From assembly GCA_021432635.1 (NCBI GenBank), contig MU270058.1, positions 124,001 to 188,000 on the forward strand: DNA of 64,000 nt, read 5' to 3'. Shown one piece after another: positions 30,627 to 40,487 of this stretch (positions within the stretch are counted from its first letter, which is position 1; each line of letters starts with the position of its first letter). The stretch comes from Thozetella sp. PMI_491. Its lineage: Eukaryota > Ascomycota > Sordariomycetes > Chaetosphaeriales > Chaetosphaeriaceae. A model generated the notes under the pieces. That model had not been told where the DNA came from. It did no database searches and worked only from the letters and a program-made list of their open reading frames with translations. The translations under genes and the position numbers were made by a program.

Positions 30627-32050
30627 TGCTCGACGAGTGATAGCCGATTGACGGCTGAAAATATCTTGACTTTTGGAGGAATACCTCGGCCATATTTATA
30701 GAACTGTTTAACGTCTGCAAATCCGAGATGGCGACGCTTCGGAAACCATCACTTCCTTAATAGCCTACTTTAGCGTCTACTTTACACTAGTATTGACTAT
30801 GCACTTAGTATACGGCTTGCTTACCTACATTAGCCCCCAATAGTTTAGAGGACACGGAACGCGGGTAATGCTTGAATTCAAGTTGTTAACCAAGCTAGAC
30901 TATTCTAGGGGCAATTCAGCGGGAATTTTCTGCTTATCGTTAAACCGGCACTCGACCAGGAGGGTTGTCTAGCCTATCTAGGAGTAGAGGAAGTATGCCA
31001 AGGCAGAATTTCTTCTTGATAGGCACGTTATCGATATTTAACGATGCTCGGGTCTGAGTAAGCGGAAGGCGGAAGAAGCAAAACGTCAACCTATCGCACA
31101 ACTAGAATGCCGCATTTCTCCTCAGCTATATGCACTAATTACCCGTCGTGATGGCAGCAGATGATTGCTAAAATGTGGTGTGGCTAAGGCGCAGCCAAGA
31201 AAATAAATGACCTCTCTCCGATAAGGCTCCCATATGTCGGGTCGTATTCACTAGGCCCGGAACGTGGCAGCATAAAATTACCGTTCTCGCCTGTCTATAT
31301 CTCCGTCATCTGTGGCTACATTTATTTCGTCTAGTGCAACCTCTTTCGCCGATATCATTGTTAGACAACTCACATTGCCTAACGAATCACTGCGATTTCG
31401 TTACCATATCGAGATTCAGAATTAGCTAGGATGAACTCAGTAATGGAGGCTCGATCCTGAGCTTTATCAATACCCTTGTTGATGGGACGCTGTGGACCAG
31501 GGTTCTCGACGACGAGCCAGCTGAGGAGCCAGTTGCTGAAGCCGAGAAGAGGGAAGCACAGGCTGGGGAAGCCTGCCGACTCAAGAACGTTCATGTAGAC
31601 ATCTCTTAACTTTCATTGGTGCCGAACCGGTTCTCTATCATGCTTAATAAATTTTCATTGCACTGTTAACAGATAAGCCTTCTCCACCCGTATCCCTATA
31701 TACCACCATTATACCGAAGTTAGCGTCCATAGCCCATGCACATAATTGTTGGCTAAGTATAGGTCTGTAACTAGCGGTGAACCCTTTGTAACTTCGTCCC
31801 TAGTCGGCCAAGCAAGGGAGCCGTGCTTCTTTTCATGGTATATGAACAAGTCCGTCCATTCCGGCCTTGGAAATGACAAGCCGAAGTGGCGTTGCCAAAG
31901 ATAGACCACCGTATGCTGACAAGACCCCTCAGTCAGCTGACCGTGCGGCGCCCAGCATATCTCCCTAGCCGGTACTCCAAGCTCATTTGGCAAAACGCAA
32001 CGCTCCTCGCATAGCATAGAATCCCGTTCACGTCCCCGCTCAAACGATAC
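30627..32050. other. Intergenic region with weak short frames
   Basis: Between the DUF3176 and UstY-type genes, both on the minus strand. Two short minus-strand frames, 31379-31594 (71 aa, with a hydrophobic start) and 31709-32017 (102 aa, Trp/His-rich), match no family I recognise. The second abuts the UstY stop and could be 3' UTR. The 30760-31380 part is AT-rich. Confidence 0.45.
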
Positions 32051-33114
32051 TCACTGCGGCGGCTCATCCAATACCACCGTGCCCTCCATCTGCACCGGAT
32101 CTTTAGTCCGTCCATTCTCAACGGGCAAGGGGTGACTCTCTGCCCACTGCACGATCTTGTCGAACTTGCGGCACCTGTGGTTAGTGCTGAAGTCCGGATA
32201 GAGGCCCCACTTCTTCACCCAGTTGTACGTAACAATGCCGACGTCGCCCTGGCACATGATGGCCTGCCGCAGCATCTCGATACAGTGGTCGATGTGCATT
32301 CGCAGCGTCGACTCGCTGTCGGTGAAGCTGTTGGGCCGGTTCTCGGGGAGGTCGTAGTACTCCCGGTAGGTGTACATCCGCACAAGATTCTATTGGAGAG
32401 ACCACTGGGTTAGGTGGAAGCTGACAGAGGGGGGAAGAAGGATTGGAGGAGGGGACGAACCACACAGTGCAGCTGGTGGAAAACCTCGATGCCAACAAAG
32501 AACTGGCCGCCCTCCTCTTCGGGATATTTGACGGCGGTGGTGCGGGACTTGCCGATCCTGTCGACGATGGACCCTTCGACACCAGAGTAGTTGTCTAGAC
32601 AGTCGGCAAGTTATAGCAAGGCTTGAGTTTAAAGTAGAAGCATGTCTCTCACCATGCGTCAGATACTTCCACGCCTCGTCCAACTCCTTGCTCGGGTACC
32701 CTGCGTATGGGGAGTGCTGTTCCAATGCACCGTGGAACTTGACATCCTCGTACTCGATGACGCCATCCTCGAGAAGTGGTGCTATGGTTACGGTCAGCTC
32801 GCGTGCTATTCAGAGTTTTCTCTGGAGAACTTGCAGTAGTTAGACGTCACAGCAGCGCACTCCCGCTCGGCGCATTGGGCCACGTTTCGACCCGTGGCGA
32901 CTAGCGCGAGGACTGCCACGAGCAGGACCGTGTTTGTCAGTGCGAGGGCTTTCCATCCTGCTTGGGAACTTTTCGAAGAGGAACGCCGAGGATATCCAAG
33001 CAAGGATGCGTCGGCGCTCTCCTGGCCATCAGTGCTGTGGGACAGCCGCTCTTCGCCGCAGGCGAGGGGCTCGTAGAGCTGTTCCTTCGCACGCTCTGTA
33101 TGATGAGCTGCCAT
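32051..33114 (-). CDS. UstY-type (DUF3328) oxidase, RiPP-tailoring family
   Basis: DUF3328 proteins such as UstYa/UstYb install oxidative crosslinks in fungal ribosomal peptides. Four exons, 33114-32835, 32781-32653, 32594-32461 and 32389-32051, give 293 aa. A cytoplasmic N-terminus precedes one membrane segment (about residues 55-74). The family blocks follow in order: YSPLLEDGVIEY across the first intron, the first HxxHC motif (HQLHC, 32478-32464), YREYYDLPE, and the second HxxHC motif (HIDHC, 32296-32282) followed by IEMLRQAIMCQGDVG. Both metal-binding motifs are intact. Intron 1 has a GCAAGT donor; it is the only splice that restores the YSP block. The start is the Met before AAHHTERA; another Met lies 14 codons upstream. 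Transcribed divergently from the repeat precursor. Confidence 0.9.
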
Positions 33115-33899
33115 GTTCGAATATTGACGGCTGAGGATGCTTTGGACTGTGATCAAGAGGTATCGACGCAGAGGAGTAGGTGGGATGTCTGTGTCTATAG
33201 GAGAAAGTAACCGGGGGGGTTCGCGAGGAAGCAGCTGTGCCTATGTCAGCTCTTTGTCGTGCCAAAGCGACTGGCGCGAGTTTACAGCACAATCACGACC
33301 TTCCCTGATCAGACTCTAAACGAGACAAGACTGATGTGACGCGCGGCCACCAGGGCGCGGCCGCCGGACCTCCCGGAGCAGCAGAATCATTGGACGGATA
33401 GCTCATAAGTTCCTATATCATACAGAAGGAAGCGGGGCATGTTACTCTCTTCGCGGGAGCGTCCGGGATCTGTCTGGGGTATACGAGTGATTCGCACCAG
33501 TCCCCGGCATTAGTCCACAAAGACTACAGCGGTCGAGCGCAGAGTCCATGCTTAATATCAACTCTTCGAGCCTAGTGCCGTACATGAGCCGTCTGGCTGA
33601 TAACATGCATAGTCCGTGGCTCATCATCACCGCTCGGAATGTAGCACAGGTTGTGCCGTACTTTCCGACCCCAACCGGTTCTGACCAAGCCGCCCCAGCC
33701 GAGAAAGTCCTCTACGGACGCAGTCACGAAGCACAGGAAAGGACCTTAAAGCCAGCGCTTCCTTCCCACTCAAGCCTCGCGCTCCTGCCCAAACGGCTTC
33801 GGCTCTGTCAACCCATTGATCAGTGCCTAATACAGGGTTATCCTTCTGCTACCCATTTTCTTAGCTTTAACTTGCCCTCCAGCTCGCACATAAGCCATC
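33115..33899. promoter_or_regulatory. Shared upstream region of UstY-type gene and repeat precursor
   Basis: The ATGs of the two divergent genes are 785 bp apart, so this segment must hold both promoters. That is the arrangement expected if the two genes are switched together. I see no clear palindromic Zn2Cys6 site or strong TATA box. Short frames here are shadows. Confidence 0.5.
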
Positions 33900-34317
33900 A
33901 TGCACTTCATCAAGGCTTCACTCGCGGTCATCGGGGCTCTTGCCTCGCTTTCCCAGGCCATCCCCGTCACTACTGGACGCTCGATTGCCGTGTACGTGAT
34001 TAACTCCTAAACACTTAGATGAAAGAATGCACTAATGTTCGACGCACAGACGTTCCAACTGGGATAAATACGATCCCGAGCCCGAGGGAGTCACTGAGAA
34101 GCGTTCCAATTGGGATAAATACGATCCCGAGCCCGAGGGAGTTACTGAGAAGCGTTCCAACTGGGATAAATACGATCCCGAGCCCGAGGGAGTCACTGAG
34201 AAGCGTTCCAACTGGGATAAATACGATCCCGAGCCCGAGGGAGTCACTGAGAAACGCTCCAACTGGGATAAATACGATCCCGAGCCCGAGGGAGTCACTG
34301 AGAAGCGCTCCAACTAG
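33900..34317 (+). CDS. Kex2-repeat secreted precursor, candidate dikaritin-type RiPP precursor
   Basis: Exon 1 (33900-33991) and exon 2 (34050-34317) join through GTACGT and a CAG acceptor (58-nt intron) to 119 aa. Residues 1-20 are a signal peptide (MHFIKASLAVIGALASLSQA). After a short leader come five identical 17-residue units, RSNWDKYDPEPEGVTEK, each joined to the next by Lys-Arg, the site of the Golgi protease Kex2/KexB. Cutting and trimming would release five copies of one Trp- and Tyr-containing 15-mer. Signal peptide, repeated core and KR spacing are those of UstA-type precursors, and the neighbour is a UstY oxidase, so a cyclic peptide product is the best inference. A mating pheromone is less likely, since Sordariomycete alpha-pheromones carry a Trp-Cys core. 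A sixth unit is cut by TAG at 34315-34317. Confidence 0.88.
34051..34317 (+). repeat. 51-nt tandem repeat in the precursor, five full units plus a cut sixth
   Basis: Units start at 34051, 34102, 34153, 34204, 34255 and 34306. The five full units differ only at synonymous sites (AAC/AAT, GTC/GTT, AAG/AAA, CGT/CGC). The sixth begins the same way, then meets TAG where the others have the Trp codon TGG, and its downstream bases have diverged. Confidence 0.95.
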
Positions 34318-36177
34318 GAGAAGTACGACGCCGAGGGCAATACCGTGGAATAGCTTAGGGGTATTATTGCTAGAACTCTAAAATATACGGTGTGTTTATC
34401 ATGATTTGCAATTAGGGATTGTCATGGATTTCTATCTACCGTCAAACCCACACATGGCCGCTAGTCACCCATATAGTAGGGAGAGTAACTAGGCCTATAG
34501 GTAGTGACAGTGTCGACTACCCCGCCAAGGTTTATTTTGGTGGGGCTGCCTACATGCTATGGGTTATAGGTTCGAACCTAGCCGGTCGACAGCCAACAAA
34601 AAATGCAAAATCCATCCAAGCCGCGTTGTAAAGCTTTTTTCCCCCAGTTTAGCAACTACCGCAGGCATTCCCTGCGTTTCTAACTTGACACAAATAAATA
34701 CACACACTCTTGATAATTATCGTTTTAATCCGAATTACAAGTTCTCATTCTCCGCACGTCCCAATGTAGCAGCGATGAACTTGGCAACCGCATGGCGGCC
34801 GAGGTGCCCTCAAGTTTCCATCGGAGGTAATAGCAAGATTGCCAGTTGATTGTCATGCCTACCGATCGCTGGTTCTTCGAAATTTGCGAGATTTCCCTGA
34901 TCCTACCCCGCAACCCCTCATGGCTTCTTATGCCTGTTTTGGTCATTTGTTGCTGCCGTGTAACTGTAACTGCCAGGCCTAACCTTTCCTGTTAGTGGCG
35001 GGTTGATCCTCTAATATCTGACCGGCCTGCGCTGTCTTTTAGCTCGTCCTCTTGTCTTAAGCCTTCTTTACCTTTGACAGAGGGTAAACTTAAAATCCCT
35101 GCGAAATAGACAATCCTATGGGAGTTAAGTTGTATGATCCTTCATCTTTAGAAGGGCTAATGAGTTTTACAATAATATTAATATATTAAGTATTAAGGTG
35201 GCTTACCCTACTATTACTAACTATAATAAATTCAACCAGGTTCTAGTTACCTAGTAAGGAGAAATGTCCTACCTCTATGTAACGCCACGGAGTGGGTGCA
35301 GTTATAAGCTAGTTGGGGCACCACTTGCCCGCCCCATTGCGTTCAAGGCTTGATCTTTTACCCCGTATGGCGTGGTAGTATGGTGCGCCATTACACCTAC
35401 TTTCCAAGGAGATAGCAACTATTCTCTCAATTAAAAAGCCCATTACCACTGACTACATGAGCTTTGGAGAGCAAGGGAGCAAGGGCCTGTTCAAGAAGAA
35501 TATCTTCATCAACTACTTCAGCAAGTATCTGTCCCCGGCTCAGGACAAGTCCTGCGCTAATGCCTGGTTTAGATTTTGACAATGTGAGGTAACAAAATGT
35601 CTACGGCCAAGAGAGTTGCGGGACCGGCTTTTTGACTCGGGCTTTGCTCAACAAATGGAATCGCTAGCTCTAACCCCACGTCAAGCCTTCAGATACTGCC
35701 TTACACTGATCATTTTTTCCGCATCGCTCTAGGCAGCTAGAGGAGCAAGTGTAAATCTATATATCTTCCCCACCGACTCATGGATGTCCAAGCGGAGCTG
35801 TATTTGTTGCCCTGCCCTGGAGACATTTTATTCATCTGTGGTGCCAAGACCGGAAGCTCCAAAGCTTTACGCAGGCGATTATGCAGCACGCAAACTTACC
35901 GGCATGTACCCTTCGGGGGTGCCGTCGTTACCTACAAGAAAGAGACTCTAACTTAGAGTTTGTTGACTTGTTGACCAAACCTTGAGCTACGCACGTCCAG
36001 CCTCCCTGGGATACTTCAAGGTGGCTGCAACTTACCAGTGAGAGGGTAATTATAGTAGGAAGTATTTAGGTACTTGGTGGCAGCGTTCCCCTTGGCTAGA
36101 AAGAGCTTCAGCTCAATATTTTCCCCTACTCATCCTTGCTAGTCTCTTACCTAGCGGAAAATATTGACCGATTGACT
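34318..36177. other. Intergenic region with AT-rich patch and repeat copy B
   Basis: Bases 34318-34353 continue the precursor frame for 11 codons after its stop, to a second TAG at 34351-34353. The stretch 35090-35290 is AT-rich. A 40-codon frame at 35458-35580 (+) reads like a fragment of a real protein but is not recognised. Repeat copy B lies at 35621-35867. A tRNA B-box-like GGTTCGAACC occurs near 34570 without a tRNA around it. Confidence 0.45.
35621..35867. repeat. 247-bp dispersed repeat, copy B
   Basis: Direct-orientation partner of 25188-25437. The match covers GGACCGGCTTTT through GCTCCAAAGCTT with scattered substitutions and three short indels. Flanking bases differ at the two sites, so it is an element-like unit and not part of a larger duplication. 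It is non-coding. Confidence 0.85.
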
Positions 36178-36549
36178 ATGCATTGCCGCACACTCGCCCT
36201 TCTCTTAGGCATCCTCGCCCCGGTACTCGTACGGGCTCTTCCGGGTCCCGCTGAGTCAACACCCACAACCGCACCGGAAGAAGACTTGAGCGATTATGTG
36301 GATGAAGGCCCGTATACCTTTTGTGCCACGTGCCCTCTCCTCGGGACCGAACGAATCGTCCAGATCCTCCCCACCATAACCCCTGGTCAGGGCGGCTTCC
36401 TGACGCAGACAATTCCGATCGATGAACGCAAGTATACGACGTTGGGCCCAGAGGCCTGGAAGCATCGGCCCAAATTTACTTGGAAGATGCGGAAGAGCAA
36501 GCAACCTCAGGCGACCGGGAAACCGAACGTCGAGACAGAAGGGAAGTAG
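36178..36549 (+). CDS. Small secreted protein, unknown function
   Basis: Family not recognised. One exon of 123 codons. The ATG at 36178 is chosen because it starts directly at a good signal peptide (MHCRTLALLLGILAPVLVRA); an ATG 42 bases upstream would put a polar stretch in front. The mature part has an acidic start (APEEDLSDYVDEG), a single CATC pair, a region with PTITPGQGGFLTQTIPIDERKY and a basic Lys/Arg-rich tail. Two close Cys do not suggest a disulfide-stabilised fold. It lies between the repeat precursor and the HET gene, with no evidence that it is linked to either. Confidence 0.65.
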   Translation: MHCRTLALLLGILAPVLVRALPGPAESTPTTAPEEDLSDYVDEGPYTFCATCPLLGTERIVQILPTITPGQGGFLTQTIPIDERKYTTLGPEAWKHRPKFTWKMRKSKQPQATGKPNVETEGK

Positions 36550-37539
36550 CGTCGAAACAGTGGAGGGAGAGGAAGGACTAAGGTTATTGGACGGAAGGCT
36601 AATGTACATGGTTTGAGAAATGGTGGTATCGAAGCTGTCAAAAGTTACAACTTAGAGTAGACACGACACTATATCCCAGCTCGCTTAGGGATTACAGAGC
36701 ACTATTCAGTCAGCAGGCTTCCACCCAGCTTTCGTTCATGGGTACCAAACGACCGAACGCATAACCTGTTGGCGGTGGTGGATGGCATGACGGTATTCGA
36801 TCGTATTTAGCTTTGCAGATCGATACCATAACAGCGAAGGAGCGTACGACCATGACAGGATATGATGATATAGCTGGGAATTCCAGTTATTGATGCATGT
36901 ACTTTACACGTTCGCGCGGTCACTGGCTGTTGAGATACGGATAGAAGAAGGTAGACTTGGAAGAATAGTTTCGTTACGTTGTAATATACTCAGTCTAGAG
37001 CTATCTGGAGAGCGGGAGAGATCTCTCATTTCATCTGATTGACTTATTGGTGTTTCTCGGCAATGTCGCACTGGTTCATATCGATAGCGTCGATCCGGAA
37101 AAATGGACGGTCGAATGCTCGGGCTTTTGTAATGGCTCATCTTGAGTTGTATCCTTCGAAATATTTGCGTCTTCAGCCGGGTTTATAAGCCCATTGGGCC
37201 AGAATCTCAAGAAGCTCTGCAAATATGCTGGCTCATTAGCGAGCACCGGCTTATCCAGAGACTATGATACTCGGACAACTGAGTCAAGGAGCTCCCGCAT
37301 GTTTCCTAGCTAGGTAACCCGACTGAACAGCCACCCCCAGCATAAGCGATAGCAACTGTGGCGCGGCTGAACAATAAATGACGTAGGAATGCGGGGCTAC
37401 AGACAACAGGAGCAACACATTAGTTACCTTGCACACTTGGCTAGTAAACCCAGGCCATTCATATACCGATATTTAAATTCTGTACTGTCTCTCTCTTCTA
37501 TAGTCGCCTTGAAACTCTCTCCTACGAGCTAGGCCTACC
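36550..37539. other. Intergenic, HET gene upstream region
   Basis: Between the small secreted protein and the HET-domain gene, both on the plus strand. Only short unsupported frames are seen. Confidence 0.5.
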
Positions 37540-39596
37540 ATGACTATATTCTGTGTCAAGTGCCAAGCTATTGTAGACAGCTTGTTTACTAGGTCTCGCT
37601 ACAAATCTCCTAGAACTCATGACGGCGCTGAAGTACCAAATGTTCTCGTACAGAGACTCCCCTGTGCGAGTGAGAATGGCCAGGAATTATCAGTCTCGGA
37701 TGCCTGCGAATTGTGCGCTTTCATCAAGCAAGGAATATTTCGCAATACCCGTAAGGATGGAGCGGGAAACCCGATATCACCGGACTCTATTAAACTGGGC
37801 GGCCGAGAGTTGATGGTGAGAGGTGGTAACCAATTTCGACATGCGTCACGGGATACTGGTCTGCAGCTCTATGAGATCAAGGTAGTGGCTCCGAGTTTTG
37901 ATTTCGGCATGGAGGCAAGCGTCATAGGCCGTATGACGGCATTCTCGCTGACGGCTGCGACAGGTAACATGAACAGAACTATATCCCTTGAGCTCTTCTG
38001 CTTCTAAAACTAAGAAAAACCTCTCATCCAGGAAGTCCCGCTGCTGCGTCTGGTGATGTGTTCGGGAACGATCCTCTCTTGGGCTCGTCACCCACTGATG
38101 CGCTATCTATACTCGAAGGTTGGCTTAATGAATGTACTTCCAGTCATAAGAAGTGCATTTGCGGGGAGACTTTGGCAGGCGAGACAGCCGCCGCGCCAGA
38201 ACTCCCGACCCGCGTAATCGATGTCGGGGACAAGATGGACCAAACAACTGTACGTCTTGTGGAGACGCATGGAACACGGAACAACTATGCCGCTCTCAGC
38301 CATTGCTGGGGGCCTCCCAACAAACAGCCACTCCGCACTGTCAAGGCCACGTTCCAGCAACATCTCTTGGGAATATCCCTATCGCAACTGCCGAAGACCT
38401 TTAGGGATGCTGTAGCGATTGCTCGCTTAGTGAAGTTGCGTTATCTTTGGATTGATAGCTTGTGTATAATCCAAGACGACCTTGAGGACTGGACGAAAGA
38501 GGCACCGTGTATGGGGCAGCTCTACAACAGGGCTCATCTTGTCATTGCAGCCTCCGGGGCCCGCGATTCAAGTGAGGGCTGCTTCATTCAGCGACTTGCG
38601 CCGAGAAGCTCGATCGCGATACCATTCAAAAGGGAAGGCAGTGCCCCAAATGGACATGTCTGGCTAAACACGGCGGATGACGGGGCTGTCGGCCCGCACT
38701 CGGAACCTCTAGCGAAAAGAGGTTGGGTTCTTCAGGAATGGGCCCTGGCTCGTCGTCTTGTTCACTTTACCGCCAAGGGTATGATGTGGTTCTGTCTAGA
38801 AATGGACGAATCCACAATGTGTGAAGATGGCACTCTTGCGGCGGGGAACAAGCTCTCGAATTGGGACGGTATCATTGAGGAATTCACGGCACGACAGCTC
38901 ACATACTTGACTGATAAGCTAGTTGCCGTGGAAGGGATTGCTGGCGAGATGAAATCCTCGAGGGAAGATCAGTACGCCAGTGGCGTGTGGACTGGTGAGC
39001 TACCTCAGCAGCTCTTTTGGATCGGGAGGGACACCCAACGACCCCCGGAGCTGAACATGTTGCCCTCCTGGTCCTGGGCTTCGACAAATGGCACTTGCTT
39101 GCCCTGGATCCCTAAGAGGGTTCAGCGGGACAGGATCAGCGTTCATTGCGAGTCGCGAGTTGACGGCACATCGATATTGGTAATCAACGGGCAGGGAAGG
39201 GAATGTGTTCTTAAGAATGCTGGACCAATCACTCACGAAACGGTCAGAGTCCCGCCTTTCTCCGGACACAGGATATCGTCCATCTCCTGTCTACCAGTCA
39301 TTTTTTACAAGGTTCCAGTACATTATCTCCTAGACCCCGGTACGCGAGACGTCGTAGGGGTTGCAATACTGGACGACAGCAGCATGTTTAGCGACGACGA
39401 GCACGTTTGCACCAGTGTGTTTGTCATGCAGGAGAGCAACCACCCATCCACCCAGTATGAGGAGATGGTCTACTTTGCCTTGCTACTCGAAGCGTCGGGC
39501 ACCACTTCACAGACTCATCAACGCATCGGGGTTGGGTTCTTTGCGGAGAAGAAGTGGTTCCAAGCAGAGCCTGCCAGGGTCTTCAGGGTTAGATAA
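37540..39596 (+). CDS. HET-domain protein (heterokaryon incompatibility type)
   Basis: Two exons, 37540-37963 and 38032-39596, join through GTAACA and CCAG (68-nt intron) to 662 aa. The N-terminal 190 residues are a variable region with two CxxC pairs (FCVKC, ACELC). The HET domain spans about residues 220-390 with all its blocks: YAALSHCWG, LPKTFRDAVAIARLVKLRYLWIDSLCIIQDDLEDW and MGQLYNRAHLVIAASGA. The distal part has GWVLQEWALARRLVHF and LPSWSWAS, the usual ends of the domain family. HET proteins act in non-self recognition and cell death after hyphal fusion. Fungal genomes carry dozens, most without a tested role, and no NACHT or ankyrin repeats are fused here. Confidence 0.92.
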
Positions 39597-40487
39597 GTCA
39601 GTCTAGAGTATTAGAATGGCAAATAAAGAGAAAGTCTTAAGCACACCGGAACCCGATGTTTAGGGGCTCAAGAAAGCTATATATTCCGTGCATACCTATA
39701 TATGTATACCCGAATCACCATCCGAGCGTATCTAATCAGGTAGTTAACGAAAGTTACCTTGCAGTGAAATTAATCATACAGAGTTCGTACTACTAGGCAG
39801 GCAGTTGCTCCCCCATTGCAGTAGTGTACGGCATTAAAATACGCCGAGTTTGTCATAGAGCCGCCACACCGCTAACGATAGCTGCCATGCCTTGTCTGTT
39901 GGTCATGCCATGCAGCTGACGGCCCCAAACCATGAAATTAAGATGATGGGCTAAAATCTAACTTGGTGACGCAATATTCTTCTGCTTGGCATGAAATCGA
40001 AACAGGCCAGAACAATGCATATCCAAGTCAAGATCAGCTCCCAAGATCAGCCCGCACAGGTCCCAAGGCCATGGCTGTGGTTACGAAGAACAAAGGGCGA
40101 TGCTTAGCTGAGCGCTGCGCTATCCGACGCGCCGTTCCAAACCGAATCCAATTTGGCCTCACCCTTGGCATCTGCACGAGCCGTAAGCGGGTGGCGCACT
40201 CGCATTGGCCGACTGACGAGTTAGGAGTTCGCAGTAATCCCTAAATAGGGAAAAGCTATACCCCTAACAGGGTAGCGGCGCCTCGAACAATAGCAAACTG
40301 GCCCCGACATCCGCCCTAGCTCCGCTTACTGACTGGGGGCCGGAACAGGCTGAGGCTGCACGAAATTGACACGAGCTCGCACTGCCTTTTATTTGGAGGA
40401 TCCGCTGCTATCCGGCTCACTACCACGCTCTTTTCGAGATTTCTATTTTCACCAGCGGGCGCAGCTCTATAGCAGACGCTCCCCAGC
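39597..40487. other. Intergenic, FMO gene upstream region
   Basis: Between the HET and flavin monooxygenase genes. A 93-codon plus-strand frame (39963-40244) has no family resemblance. No repeat is seen. Confidence 0.5.

Noticed and set aside
34032..34313. Minus-strand 93-codon frame with repeated SGSYLSQLERFSVTP units
   Set aside because: It is the antisense shadow of the precursor repeats. It has no signal peptide, no dibasic sites and no intron support, whereas the plus strand has all three.
33900..34317. Reading the Kex2-repeat gene as a mating pheromone precursor
   Set aside because: The Kex2 layout is shared, but Sordariomycete alpha-type pheromones have a short Trp/Cys-containing core, and a UstY oxidase neighbour is not expected for a pheromone gene.
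34019..34381. Plus-strand 120-codon repeat frame (TGINTIPSPRESLRS units)
   Set aside because: It starts inside the precursor intron and reads the repeat DNA in another frame. The frame spliced to the signal peptide is the coherent one.
34560..34595. tRNA-like B box (GGTTCGAACC) near 34570
   Set aside because: No A box at the right distance and no cloverleaf could be built from the flanks, so it is not a tRNA gene. It may be chance or a SINE relic.
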